Positions 1 through 9,174 of a stretch of 53,394 bases of DNA are shown in pieces (the first letter of the stretch is position 1; each line of letters begins with the position of its first letter). The notes under the pieces were generated by a model. That model did not search any database. It saw only the letters and a list, made by a program, of their open reading frames with translations, and was not told where the DNA came from. The DNA is from an uncultured euryarchaeote. Lineage in GTDB: Archaea > Thermoplasmatota > Poseidoniia > Poseidoniales > Thalassarchaeaceae. A program made the position numbers and the translations under genes. The stretch lies in the NCBI GenBank assembly GCA_937876055.1, contig CALEIW010000242.1, positions 1 through 53,394 of the forward strand. Reading direction: 5' to 3'.

Positions 1-2
1 TC

Positions 3-572
3 GACGATGACGGCGACGGAGTACTCGACGTCGATGATGCATGCCCTATCAGCACTCGAATTACAATCGATCATGATAGCGATGGATGTATGGACGAATA
101 CGATCTTGATGATGATAATGACGGAGTTCCTGATACTAGAGATCAGTGTGCACATGGAATAATCGCTTGGATTTCTACAAAGGAAACAGATGTCGATGGC
201 GACGGATGTCAAGATTCCTCTGAAGACAAATCATTACCGAGAGGAATTGTTCAGACCATCACAGATTCTCCGGTACTGATGGCTGCAATTTCTGGCTTAG
301 TTCTAATCGTACTATTGGGGGCTGTTCTACAGAACCGCTCACAGCGCCGAGGTCAAGATGGAATTAGGGATGATACGAGAGATGTCATGGATTCAATGAA
401 AGACGAAGACAAATTATGGGCGGTCAAGACAGAAGCCATACAAATCCCTACGAAAGCCGAAGTAGAGGATGACAGCCAATACCTAAGATTAGTCGAAACC
501 GGCTATTCTCCTGAAGTCGCGAGAGCAATCGTTGCTTCAGAGGATGCAATGAGAAAGCAGTCTGAGGAGTGA
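3..572 (+). CDS. C-terminal part of a secreted/surface protein with thrombospondin type 3 Ca-binding repeats and a C-terminal membrane anchor (5' truncated by the window edge)
   Basis: The reading frame is open from the left edge, so the start lies outside the window. The visible part begins with Asp-rich units of the form DxDxDG (DDDGDGVLD, DHDSDGC, DDDNDGVPD, DVDGDGC), the calcium-binding signature of thrombospondin type 3 repeats, with spaced cysteines. A hydrophobic stretch of about 22 residues (PVLMAAISGLVLIVLLGAVL) then serves as a membrane anchor, followed by a charged tail of about 75 residues rich in Asp, Glu and Lys that is probably cytoplasmic. The layout resembles the complete protein at 49028-51634, but the tails are not similar. 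The missing N-terminus probably carries a signal peptide and a binding or propeller domain. The function is unknown; adhesion or particle binding is a guess. Confidence 0.85.
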   Translation, partial: DDDGDGVLDVDDACPISTRITIDHDSDGCMDEYDLDDDNDGVPDTRDQCAHGIIAWISTKETDVDGDGCQDSSEDKSLPRGIVQTITDSPVLMAAISGLVLIVLLGAVLQNRSQRRGQDGIRDDTRDVMDSMKDEDKLWAVKTEAIQIPTKAEVEDDSQYLRLVETGYSPEVARAIVASEDAMRKQSEE

Positions 573-583
573 TTTCCCATGAC

Positions 584-678
584 CGAGGGTTTGGATGGCA
601 TTTCGCCATCCTTTCCCTCGCAACCAGTATTGAGCACCTTGAAAACGCCAAGGGGGGACTGAGGGTTGCGAGGCAACC
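584..678 (+). promoter_or_regulatory. Structured leader with competing hairpins before the Bat-type regulator
   Basis: Three pairings can be read by eye and they exclude one another. (A) CGAGGG 584-589 pairs with CCCTCG 615-620, with an inner stem GGATGGC 593-599 / GCCATCC 605-611. (B) CCTCGCAACC 616-625 pairs perfectly with GGTTGCGAGG 664-673. (C) GGTTGC 664-669 pairs with GCAACC 673-678 around a GAG loop. A small stem CCTTG/CAAGG (637-641/649-653) lies inside B. B and C both cover the GAGG at 670-673, the only Shine-Dalgarno-like site before the ATG at 681. This could be a translational switch, or A alone could be the terminator of the upstream gene. Confidence 0.45.
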
Positions 679-680
679 AC

Positions 681-1334
681 ATGAGAGCGGTCAGAGTAGA
701 GTGCGCTTTCTCTGCAATCGAGGATGACTCTAGAGCCCAAGCAGGCTTGCAGTGCATTTCCTGGGACTTCCGTTCCATGCTTGGGATGATAGATGGAAAT
801 CTGCGAATAATGGTCGAATGTATCACCATCGATGGGAATTGTCCTCGTGAAGGGTATTATGTCGATGGAATCCGTATTGTGCAAATCCTCGAAGAGTGGC
901 AATCTGACATTCTAACTCACCATCTTGTAGTGCTAGAATTTTCATCTGACTTCGTTGGTCATTACTTCCACGATGGGGATTTGGCTATTCTTGCAGGCTC
1001 AAACTTCACAGCGAATGGTTTGGTATTGCAAATCGCAGGCCGCCATGAATCAATGGTTCGCTTCTTATCGGATATCAGAACCAAGATTTCAGTCGAGCGC
1101 GTTACCTCAGCGAAGGGCTCGGAAGGTTTGGTCCAGAAGGGTCCTACTTTGCAACAACACCGAGTCGTCCGACTCGCCCATGAAAGTGGATGGTATGAGG
1201 TGCCAAAGAGAACCTCAATTCGTGACTTGGCGGACAAATTGGGTCTTTCCAAGTCAACAGTTGCAGAGCAATTAGTCAAGGCTGAGGGCGAGATAGTTGC
1301 GAGTTTCCTAGACACATCCTTAGATTCTGAATGA
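681..1334 (+). CDS. Bat-type (HTH_10) transcriptional regulator
   Basis: This 217-residue protein ends in a helix-turn-helix of the bacterio-opsin activator (HTH_10) type. The region LQQHRVVRLAHESGWYEVP...SIRDLADKLGLSKSTVAEQLVKAEGEIV matches the family pattern of a tyrosine- or tryptophan-containing lead-in followed by LA..LG.S.STV.EHL.+AE. The N-terminal 150 residues match no sensor domain I can name. I chose ATG 681 over the in-frame TTG at 666, because 666 lies inside a hairpin arm and GAGG lies 7 nt before 681. HTH_10 proteins are common archaeal regulators. The target genes are unknown. The structured leader upstream suggests its own synthesis is controlled. Confidence 0.8.
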   Translation: MRAVRVECAFSAIEDDSRAQAGLQCISWDFRSMLGMIDGNLRIMVECITIDGNCPREGYYVDGIRIVQILEEWQSDILTHHLVVLEFSSDFVGHYFHDGDLAILAGSNFTANGLVLQIAGRHESMVRFLSDIRTKISVERVTSAKGSEGLVQKGPTLQQHRVVRLAHESGWYEVPKRTSIRDLADKLGLSKSTVAEQLVKAEGEIVASFLDTSLDSE

Positions 1335-1392
1335 TGCTTGAAATACGGATATTCATAGGTGCGAAAACACTCGCTTTATTCGAGACGGTACA

Positions 1393-1824
1393 ATGAGTAA
1401 GATTCCCGCTGTCAAACTACAGCAATTAATGGGTCTTGATGAGTATGAATTGACCTTAGCCATAGATAGGGTAGCGAGCGAGTTAGGTATCACAGCAGAA
1501 GAGGTTCAATCAGAACTGGATTCGGTAGACTCAGGCTCTTCTTCAAACCAAATTGAATCTCCTCCAGCAGTAGAACTCCCAAAACGAAAATCGATATTTT
1601 CACGGAATAAATCGACCTCAGGAGAAGATTCTCCAACCTTTGTATCGGACGTATCAAAATTCAGAGTATCTTACGATCCAAGCCATGAAGGTAAAAAAAG
1701 ACAGAAACAAGTCAATCAGGCAATTGTCTGCACTAATTGTTCTTCGCCGCTCGGTATTCCAAATATCCGACCGATTAAGGTGACCTGCCCTTCGTGCGGA
1801 GTTGAGACAACTTACGAGAGTTAG
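1393..1824 (+). CDS. Small zinc-ribbon protein of unknown function
   Basis: This 143-residue protein has three parts. Residues 1-45 form a helical segment (KLQQLMGLDEYELTLAIDRVASELGI). Residues 46-105 form a Ser/Pro/Lys-rich linker. The C-terminus is a zinc ribbon with CTNC and CPSC knuckles 19 residues apart. I do not recognise a named family. Zinc-ribbon proteins of this size are often nucleic-acid-binding or adaptor proteins, but nothing here fixes the role. The gene is convergent with the DUF373 gene and their stop codons overlap by a few bases. An AT-rich stretch near 1345-1360 could be its promoter. Confidence 0.75.
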   Translation: MSKIPAVKLQQLMGLDEYELTLAIDRVASELGITAEEVQSELDSVDSGSSSNQIESPPAVELPKRKSIFSRNKSTSGEDSPTFVSDVSKFRVSYDPSHEGKKRQKQVNQAIVCTNCSSPLGIPNIRPIKVTCPSCGVETTYES

Positions 1825-2999
1825 ATGCCCCAGTAGCGATTGCTACCGTCATCATCTGTTTCCGCAGTAACCGAATCAATTGCAGTCTTCAAAAGATAGT
1901 AGAATACAATCGCGATAATTGGAAAGAACCAGGTGTCTGATACATTGCCCGCAGTAATGTCGTAACCCTCACCACCTAACTCAGCTAATGCGACCTCAAT
2001 AACAGCCTTTGTAATCGAATAAACCACCGCTCCAAGTCCTACCAGTATCAAACTTTGACCTGTGAATGACCCTTCCTTCCAACGGAGAACACCAAGGGAC
2101 AGAACGAATGAGAAAGTCGCGACTAGAATCCATGTTAATGCTTGATCAATTGCAATGACCCATACGGCAAAATCTCGATTTACTTCGTCCAAATCAAAAT
2201 TGTCGATTCGAACGAACGAGTCTAGTACATAGGCGTTTAATTCCGTAGGATCGCCGTAGAAAACCGAATAGAAAGTTAGGATTGAAAACAGTACTGAAAC
2301 GATGGATAATCCCCATAACAAAGAAGACCAAATTCCACCAGTCGCACTTTCTCTCATATCTATCATTAGTCGTTCCAATTGGTGTTCCCAACCCAATCCC
2401 TTGGCAAGAATCCAGATTCCAATAATCAATGGCATGGCCCCGATTAGAACAGCACCATTTGGTAGGATCAAGCCAAGCCCGAAGATTATCAAGAACAAAG
2501 CTGCAGGAACGAGTAATCGGGCCCTCCAACGAGGGTCTTCGATTGCCTTGGCGACGTAGTAGTAAGTACTCTCAATTCCCTTTGATTGCCTCACAATAAT
2601 TTTCTCAACGTGATCGACCCTTACTCTAGATGTTAGGATTGGTAGTGATGCTTCATCATCTGCACCATCGGTGACTAACACGGCCGTATCCGGTTGAAAT
2701 TCCTGGATCACTTCGTCGAGTTGGCTAGCGATCGCTCGGTCTGAACGAGGGCCAACTCGGACATCACCGGTCAGAATTGCAATTTCGATTTCATCCTCGC
2801 CATCATTCCTCTCACTCAAACGGTCGTGATGATGGAGAGCGCCAAGAATGGCGTTTGTATCCGATTCTTCTGGGTCAGCAATACCTAGTTTTAGGGCCGC
2901 AGTCAAGGTCGCTTTACGACCGATTACTGGCCCTCTAATTCCGGCCTTAACTCCGAGATCATTGTCTCTGTCGATGGTGATAACGAGTGTCCGCACCAT
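1821..2999 (-). CDS. DUF373 family archaeal membrane protein
   Basis: This 392-residue protein starts with the conserved DUF373 N-terminus (LVITIDRDNDLGVKAGIRGPVIGR). A soluble domain follows, with TGDVRVGPRSDRAIASQLDEVI and TAVLVTDGADDE, and then several membrane segments from about residue 165 to the end. DUF373 proteins are widespread in Euryarchaeota and have no proven function. An upstream ATG at 3041 overlaps the priL stop codon, but I chose 2999 because GGAGG lies 8 nt before it and conserved sequence begins at once. It is downstream of priL on the same strand and probably cotranscribed. Confidence 0.85.
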   Translation of the reverse strand: MVRTLVITIDRDNDLGVKAGIRGPVIGRKATLTAALKLGIADPEESDTNAILGALHHHDRLSERNDGEDEIEIAILTGDVRVGPRSDRAIASQLDEVIQEFQPDTAVLVTDGADDEASLPILTSRVRVDHVEKIIVRQSKGIESTYYYVAKAIEDPRWRARLLVPAALFLIIFGLGLILPNGAVLIGAMPLIIGIWILAKGLGWEHQLERLMIDMRESATGGIWSSLLWGLSIVSVLFSILTFYSVFYGDPTELNAYVLDSFVRIDNFDLDEVNRDFAVWVIAIDQALTWILVATFSFVLSLGVLRWKEGSFTGQSLILVGLGAVVYSITKAVIEVALAELGGEGYDITAGNVSDTWFFPIIAIVFYYLLKTAIDSVTAETDDDGSNRYWGI

Positions 3000-3040
3000 A
3001 CTGGAAGCCTCCGTTGCGAAGTGCAATGAGGCCTTCCCCA

Positions 3041-4234
3041 TTATGAAGAATCGGCAGGATTGCTTGTTTCAGACGCACCTTCGGTGCGTTCTGGAGGTTC
3101 TTCGGTCTGCGATGAACGTCCTTCATCTTGGTATCGCCTTCGTTGCTTAGCTCTGAGATATTTCAGGGGATGGTTCATCCACTCTTGATCACACAAACGA
3201 TCATCTCCCGGATTAACAGGGCAGCGAGCACCAGTCTTCAGTGCAGAGCATCCGTGAGGCGTGTATTGGTGTTCGTAGATGTGGCCAACTTGGTATGATG
3301 TGGTCTCTGCATTGTAGTCTGGAGCGCTTTCGAAAAACGAGCAAGTAATTTCTGGCGTATGCCCCATAGCCCTTGACATTGCGGCCAAGAAAACTCGTCC
3401 TGTGTGATTGACATTGATACCTTGACTCAATTCAGCCACTGCAGATTCGAAGCAAGGCGGCCAATCCTCTCGGACGGCCGCCGTCATTGGCATCTCGGCG
3501 CTAACCCTTTCAGAGAGTAGGCCGAGAATTCGGTCGACCGGATCAGCAAAAAGACCCGCAAATGCATCATCCATCTTGTCCATGCGATCGGTACAATCCT
3601 CAGTCAAAGATTGTCTAACTCGCTCCTTCAATAGACGCGCAGTGCGCTGTTGACTATTCTCTCCGCTGGCTGAATCCATCTGAACCCAGCCTTCTTTCAC
3701 CGGCCGGTTTACCAGTCGCCAATATCCGCCGGTTATTTTTGGACAAAGTTCCAAGAAATCCACCATTGGAACATGATAGATAATTTCGGTCGTACCCGCA
3801 ACTGACTCGCTGCGAATATCCGAGAGATAGGTGCGAGCGATAATTTCGAAGTGATTCGCGTCCATTCCAAAGAGTTGGTCGGCACGACTAGATTCACCTT
3901 CCACCCAGCGATTAAGCAGACGTTCTTCGAAGGAAGCACAGACGACTAGCATGGCATGTAGGAAGGATAGAGCCTCGGTCATTCGGCCTACATCTGAAGA
4001 GAGGTCGACGGTAGTAGTCGAGTCAACTCCTTCCTTGTGAACTACTGACTCAACCAAGCGTAAACTTCCACGCCGTCTAATGTCTTCTAGCCAAGGTTCT
4101 TCGATGAGTCCCTCAACAGAAATTCCATTGGCACTTAATTGGTTTCGAATGAAATCTCGACTCTGTGGAAGGAATGGGTAGCGCGCTAGAACGGACTCAT
4201 CTTCGATGGTCGGTGGAGTGAGCGGCATTGGCAT
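3041..4234 (-). CDS. priL: DNA primase large subunit PriL
   Basis: This 397-residue protein is the archaeal/eukaryotic primase large subunit, which pairs with PriS to make primers for PolD/PolB. The C-terminal half has the iron-sulfur domain pattern: PPCFESAVAEL, then NHTGRVFLAAMSRAMG, then an aromatic SYQVGHIYEHQYTPHGCSALKTGARCPV and a last cysteine in DDRLCDQEW. The cysteines fit the four 4Fe-4S ligands of the family. The tail of about 30 residues is Glu/Ser/Thr-rich. TTG 4267 is an alternative start, and ATG 4234 or 4228 looks more natural. It is divergent from the mptE-like gene and lies near polC, forming a small replication neighbourhood. Confidence 0.88.
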   Translation of the reverse strand: MPMPLTPPTIEDESVLARYPFLPQSRDFIRNQLSANGISVEGLIEEPWLEDIRRRGSLRLVESVVHKEGVDSTTTVDLSSDVGRMTEALSFLHAMLVVCASFEERLLNRWVEGESSRADQLFGMDANHFEIIARTYLSDIRSESVAGTTEIIYHVPMVDFLELCPKITGGYWRLVNRPVKEGWVQMDSASGENSQQRTARLLKERVRQSLTEDCTDRMDKMDDAFAGLFADPVDRILGLLSERVSAEMPMTAAVREDWPPCFESAVAELSQGINVNHTGRVFLAAMSRAMGHTPEITCSFFESAPDYNAETTSYQVGHIYEHQYTPHGCSALKTGARCPVNPGDDRLCDQEWMNHPLKYLRAKQRRRYQDEGRSSQTEEPPERTEGASETSNPADSS

Positions 4235-4301
4235 TGTAAGCCGCAATACATCGAGAGGGTATTTCAAGCCTCACCGAATCCTTCCACTGGAGAGGTATCC
4301 G

Positions 4302-5048
4302 ATGCAGACTAAACCCACCGACCTGAATCCAGTTGACGGGCGCCTGCTCGAACTTCAGGATGAGGTGCGTGAACACTTCGGTTGGGGGCTACAAGCGGAT
4401 GTAGATAGCGCCCTTGCTTTGGTTGCCAATGTAGATGATTTAGAGATTGAATCTTGGTCGAAACCTTGGAGAGCCAAAACAGTAGCTTCCTTGCACAGAA
4501 GGTTGGTCCTTCGAGATACCAAGGTTGCTATTTTGGGCGCGGCGATAACCACCGATGAAATCGAACAAGTTTTGCAAAGCAACTGCCTAATGATTGCCGC
4601 CGACGGCTCCTGCGGTGTACTAGACAAGCTACCTAATTCAGTATCAGAGCGTGCTTGGTCGCGTTTGGTTTGTATCGTTAGCGACGCGGATGGCGGAGAT
4701 GGTACAGTCGCCGCCGTCAAGCGGGGCGTTCCAGTAATTTTACACGCCCATGGAGATAATTCAGAATCATGGTCTGAATTGTTGGAATTAGCAAGTTCTC
4801 AACGCTCTCCTCCACCGATTGTACTGACTCATCAAACGCCTGAATCGATTGAAGGAATGCACAATCCTGGTGGCTTTACTGACGGCGACCGGGCAGTGTG
4901 TTTCGCTCGAGCGTTGGGAGTCGAAAGAGACAACATCTTACTTCTTGGAACTCGAACAGATATAGTAGGGGAGTGGTCAGGAGCGACCAACCCAAAACGA
5001 AAATTGGTCAAACTTCAGTGGATGGCTGAAGTTCTACAACACACTTAG
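4302..5048 (+). CDS. 6-hydroxymethyl-7,8-dihydropterin pyrophosphokinase, archaeal MptE-like
   Basis: This 248-residue protein of the DUF115/MptE family would transfer pyrophosphate from ATP to 6-hydroxymethyl-dihydropterin in archaeal pterin synthesis. Visible motifs are VAILGAAITTDEIEQVL, AADGSCG (family: AADGA), VSDADGG (family: TDLDG) and the diagnostic HAHGDN at about residues 148-153, then HQTPE and GFTDGDRAVCFA. The start at 4302 follows GGAGAGG about 9 nt upstream; an upstream in-frame ATG at 4206 would extend into the divergent priL gene and adds non-conserved sequence. The gene stands alone between priL and polC. Confidence 0.85.
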   Translation: MQTKPTDLNPVDGRLLELQDEVREHFGWGLQADVDSALALVANVDDLEIESWSKPWRAKTVASLHRRLVLRDTKVAILGAAITTDEIEQVLQSNCLMIAADGSCGVLDKLPNSVSERAWSRLVCIVSDADGGDGTVAAVKRGVPVILHAHGDNSESWSELLELASSQRSPPPIVLTHQTPESIEGMHNPGGFTDGDRAVCFARALGVERDNILLLGTRTDIVGEWSGATNPKRKLVKLQWMAEVLQHT

Positions 5049-5065
5049 GTTTCCTAGTCTGAAAA

Positions 5066-8000
5066 TCAAAGGAAGTCGCTTAGTGTCATTACCGTCACTG
5101 TATCGTCATTGAATAGGGAATCAACGCTATCGGACAACCAATCAACGCGTTGCCTAGTGTAAAGGTCAACTCCGTAATTCTCCATAACATGTTGAGTGAC
5201 TTTGATGTATTTTCTAACAGAACCTTCCGAAACAGTAAGCGCGATTTTACCACCGCACATGGATGAATCATCTACTCCTTTGTCTAATCTATCCGCTCCT
5301 AATTTGTCCGCCTTTATACATCGACCTGCCAATGGCATTCTCCTGTATGACTGTCCGCATCTAACACAACGGACTTTCTGTCTAGTGAAAGCAACAAGAT
5401 TTCCTCTTAAATCAGGTAAGAAGTGCGATTCAATCACCTGACTTGCAACCTTAGAAACATCCACTGGACGCAACTTTGATCCTAATTCCAATTGAGCATT
5501 CATTTTGTCGACCATAGTCTCCAATGTCTTGTAGGATGAATTAGCAGGACCCGCATCTAGAGCACCGGAATCATGAGTCCAACCATATCCACGCAAGTCC
5601 CCGTAAGTGCCGAGACGATGCTCAACAATTTCGATGTGAGATTTCAACTCAGCAGGATGTGGCTGTCCTTGAGAAGCCTCATAGAATGCTCTAGGGTATT
5701 GCCATGAGCAGTCTACATTCAATGCCTCTTTGTCAATCTCGGAGGGATTCAGCCTAGTGGTCAATACGAGAGGCGCATCCATCCTTCCTCCTCGATTGGC
5801 TGGAAGAATTGCTCTTGAGAAATTCAACAAACCATCCATCAACATCATGATACTGTCCTCATCACCATCACAATTGCGACGCTTGGCTGCATGGAATAGT
5901 GGGTGGGCATAACCGGCCGATGCATCGGTCCAACCAATGATTCGACACAAAACGCCTCCAGAGGTGTGAGGTGCTAGACCAATTGCCAAATGGCCAACTA
6001 AATCATCAGCGGAGCTTACTCTGTAGAATGGTTCCATTCCATAGAATCTAGTCAGTAATTCATCGACGAAATTGCAAGTCGAAGTTAGATGCTCTATTGC
6101 TAGGGAGGAAGGGATGAAATCCTGAGGAAATAACTCAAGGATTTGTTCATCTCCGGTTAGTGGGTTACCGTCGACATCATGCGAGTATCCCAGTTTGCTT
6201 AGTATCTCCCAAGAAGTATGGATTTCAGAAGGTCGGAAATGAGTTACCGGCACATCAATCATATCGTATCTTGCGGTTCCATCTCTAAACACTGAGAGTT
6301 CATTTCTTGCTCTCAGTATGCCTTTTTCCAACGGTTCAGGTGTTTGTTCATAGGACATTAGACCCTTTACAGACTTGATTTTTTCAGGCAATCTGTCTAG
6401 GCCAAGAGAACGACGCTTTACCTCAAGTAATCCTGCGACAGGAATACTTGTTCTTTGGCCTAATCTTCGAGGAGTTCTATTTCCTCTAATCGGCCGGGGA
6501 CGAGTCTTCCCTCCACATTCTTCAGGAACAGAGGAATCCGGCCGATTATGGCATCGTAACATCGGCGATTCCATTCCGCATTTTACACAAATTCGAGGGC
6601 CGGTTTCAACTCGAATTCGACCCCGCTTTGCAGCTTCACCAAGCAAGCGCTGCGGGCCTCCATGATCGCCAATTGGGAATAATGAGTGGACTAATGGTTT
6701 CATTTGACGCCTGCTGGCTTTCTCAGGTCGACCCATTCTAGAACCAACTCGACAGGGTACTGCATCTTCCCATCTCAAATCGGATAATTTCCTGACCAGC
6801 CAAAGCGATCTATCTACCTCATGATCATCTAGAAGATGTTGTGCTGCCATCAATTCCTTCGGGTTCGACGGGCCGGGGTCTTCGATTGCTTCAGCCGCTT
6901 CGTCACCTTCTTTTTCGGTTTCGGCGATACTCATCCCTCTTTGTCGAGCGGCGGTTTGTGCTCTAACACGCTCAACATCACGCTCCGCTTCGATCTCCTC
7001 TCTCCGAACATCTTCCGCTCGTAGAGTTTCAGTCGCCGCTCTAATTTTGGCAACCCTGTCCGTAAGATGCGATACTGCGTCTGCGCGCATTTTGATTTGT
7101 GAGCCTTCTACCTCAAGTCCAAGCCCTTCCAATAGCGCTTCCCACTTTGATGGGATTACAATATCTCCACGTCGGTGGTGGTGCTGTATTCCCAGAACCA
7201 TTAGTGAAGATTTGATAACTCCGTGCGTCTCAACCTTAGTCCATCTAGGCCAAACCCCTGTTGAAGGTATATCGAGCCCGATATCCTCGAGTTTTTGTTC
7301 AGGTGACCAGCCTTGAACAACATCAGGAATCCTTAGACCCTTACTCTTGATTTTGGAATTCAACAACGCCTCGATTAATTTCCCTGCAAATGATAGTGGT
7401 AAGTCCGACCACCATGGGTTGAATGGAGGAGGGGGGGCGGTTCCGAATTTGATACAAATTCGCTTAATTTGTGACCAATCCATCTCAAGATTACGAAGGT
7501 GACGATTCCAATCCCTCTTTCGACGGACACGATCCAAAGCTGGCTCTCCACCACGACTAATCGCACCATTGAATGGCAATCCAGGAGGCAAATGTTCTCT
7601 ACTTACACCAATTATTGATGCGAATTGTTCTACTTTTTGTGGTTGATCGAGATTTTCTGCGAGGTCAGCCGCCCACCAGTCTTTATTGTAAGGAGAGGGG
7701 ACAAGATTCTTGTTATTCTCAAGGAACTCCCCAAAGCCAACTAACATCTCTCCAGAGTCCCATAGGCTGACAACTTTATCCTTGATACTATTCCATTCCT
7801 CCATCGAATCTATTCGATGGAATCCACCATCCTCGAGCAATACCATTGGCCCTTCGATATCGACGGCAGGAGTAACCGCCGCTGCTTTTCCTGGGCGCTC
7901 GACTTTCATCTGGGTTCCAACTGCTAGGAATCCCTGCATTGCTTCCATAGAAACGGGGTTTATTCCTGCCGCGGCCAATCCAGAAGCCCTACTGCGACCA

Positions 8001-9034
8001 TATCTTATTCGGAAAGCACCAGGCTGGCTGGGCTCTCCAAAAACAGGTCTGCCAGCGATTACATCATCCATGAATCGAGAATCAGTTTTGATTACTCTAC
8101 TCTTGAAAGAGACTTCCTGCCCCTCAGTTTTTCCTTTTGAGGCAAAGTGAGCAATGAAATCCCATCCAGGAATGTTTAGTCGCTCTGTGTGCTTCTGAAC
8201 TTTAGGGGCCTTGAGACATAACCCCTCACCAATTACCAGCAGAACTCCTCCTCTAACCCGGGCTCCATCTATATTGCGAACTTCCTTGAATCCCGAACAT
8301 TCGATATCCTCTGTTGACTCTCCATTAATCATCACCGGACAGGCCCTTACAATCATCTCAATTTCTTCTGGTGGAGGTTTGTATTGCAATCCCTTTCGAT
8401 AGAGTCCAAATTCCTCCTTAACTCTCTCAACTTCGGGAGTACTAGGAATATATCGATTCAATCCTAGTTCGCGCCTAACCATGTCGCCAATCAGCACACC
8501 AAGAGCCTGCGCAGTACCTCCTGCGGCTCTAATTGGTCCGCAGAATTCGATTGATAGGAACTCTGTCCCATCTTCATTATTGAGAATCTTGACATCGCCG
8601 ATTCCCTCCAGAGGGGCGACTAGAACGGCCTCAGTAAGTACTGCCAATCCGACACGGAGGCCTGTGTCTATCGATTGTCGAACATCGGCCGTTAGTTTGT
8701 GCATTCTTTTTCCAACTTCGACGGCGATTTGAATCGAAGCAGTCTCACGATCTACCTTGGTAAGCAATTTACGTAAGTCATCCTCAATTCTGATTGGGTC
8801 ATCATCTGGAGTTGGTCTGAGGTATTCCTCAAGCAATTTCTCAGTCCTACTCGCCAAGTCCGCAGCACGCGGAATTTCAACAGTTTCGGCAAAATCCAAG
8901 CCTTTGGAACGAGCCACTTCTGCGATTTGGTAAGCCTTCTCTGTATTTTCTTCAAGCCAGTCTCTGTAGGACTCCAGCTCGCTAGAAAGACGAGCCTCAT
9001 CCACTACGATTTCTGGACTGTCTTGACCTACCAT
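5066..9034 (-). CDS. polC: DNA polymerase II (PolD) large subunit DP2
   Basis: This protein of about 1322 residues is the catalytic subunit of the euryarchaeal replicative polymerase PolD. Visible features are the N-terminal helical region (SYRDWLEENTEKAYQIAEVARSKG), EFCGPIRAAGGTAQALGVLIGD, a zinc finger CVKCGM...CHNRP...CGG near residue 815, the catalytic acidic motif RRNCDGDED near residue 1054, and a C-terminal zinc finger CVRCGQSYRRMPLAGRC near residue 1221. No intein interrupts the motifs, although DP2 genes often carry one. A highly charged linker (about residues 650-740) separates the blocks. I chose ATG 9034, with GGAG 10 nt upstream; ATG 9091 would add 19 unremarkable residues. The small subunit DP1 is not in the window. 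Confidence 0.95.
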   Translation of the reverse strand: MVGQDSPEIVVDEARLSSELESYRDWLEENTEKAYQIAEVARSKGLDFAETVEIPRAADLASRTEKLLEEYLRPTPDDDPIRIEDDLRKLLTKVDRETASIQIAVEVGKRMHKLTADVRQSIDTGLRVGLAVLTEAVLVAPLEGIGDVKILNNEDGTEFLSIEFCGPIRAAGGTAQALGVLIGDMVRRELGLNRYIPSTPEVERVKEEFGLYRKGLQYKPPPEEIEMIVRACPVMINGESTEDIECSGFKEVRNIDGARVRGGVLLVIGEGLCLKAPKVQKHTERLNIPGWDFIAHFASKGKTEGQEVSFKSRVIKTDSRFMDDVIAGRPVFGEPSQPGAFRIRYGRSRASGLAAAGINPVSMEAMQGFLAVGTQMKVERPGKAAAVTPAVDIEGPMVLLEDGGFHRIDSMEEWNSIKDKVVSLWDSGEMLVGFGEFLENNKNLVPSPYNKDWWAADLAENLDQPQKVEQFASIIGVSREHLPPGLPFNGAISRGGEPALDRVRRKRDWNRHLRNLEMDWSQIKRICIKFGTAPPPPFNPWWSDLPLSFAGKLIEALLNSKIKSKGLRIPDVVQGWSPEQKLEDIGLDIPSTGVWPRWTKVETHGVIKSSLMVLGIQHHHRRGDIVIPSKWEALLEGLGLEVEGSQIKMRADAVSHLTDRVAKIRAATETLRAEDVRREEIEAERDVERVRAQTAARQRGMSIAETEKEGDEAAEAIEDPGPSNPKELMAAQHLLDDHEVDRSLWLVRKLSDLRWEDAVPCRVGSRMGRPEKASRRQMKPLVHSLFPIGDHGGPQRLLGEAAKRGRIRVETGPRICVKCGMESPMLRCHNRPDSSVPEECGGKTRPRPIRGNRTPRRLGQRTSIPVAGLLEVKRRSLGLDRLPEKIKSVKGLMSYEQTPEPLEKGILRARNELSVFRDGTARYDMIDVPVTHFRPSEIHTSWEILSKLGYSHDVDGNPLTGDEQILELFPQDFIPSSLAIEHLTSTCNFVDELLTRFYGMEPFYRVSSADDLVGHLAIGLAPHTSGGVLCRIIGWTDASAGYAHPLFHAAKRRNCDGDEDSIMMLMDGLLNFSRAILPANRGGRMDAPLVLTTRLNPSEIDKEALNVDCSWQYPRAFYEASQGQPHPAELKSHIEIVEHRLGTYGDLRGYGWTHDSGALDAGPANSSYKTLETMVDKMNAQLELGSKLRPVDVSKVASQVIESHFLPDLRGNLVAFTRQKVRCVRCGQSYRRMPLAGRCIKADKLGADRLDKGVDDSSMCGGKIALTVSEGSVRKYIKVTQHVMENYGVDLYTRQRVDWLSDSVDSLFNDDTVTVMTLSDFL

Positions 9035-9174
9035 GTCGCATACGCTCCGCTGCTGAACATTCGACGACCGCACGAGACCGTCCAAGAACATTCACTGTCA
9101 TCCTGCTCTTCTAACCCCTTCCGAGTGCGAACCTTCATCCGATTACCACCAAGCCGAAATGGAAGGGAAGAGGC

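Noticed and set aside
5066..9034. Possible intein in DP2
   Set aside because: The length is close to ordinary DP2 and the conserved blocks, including the catalytic NCDGDED region, are uninterrupted. No intein splice motifs are visible.
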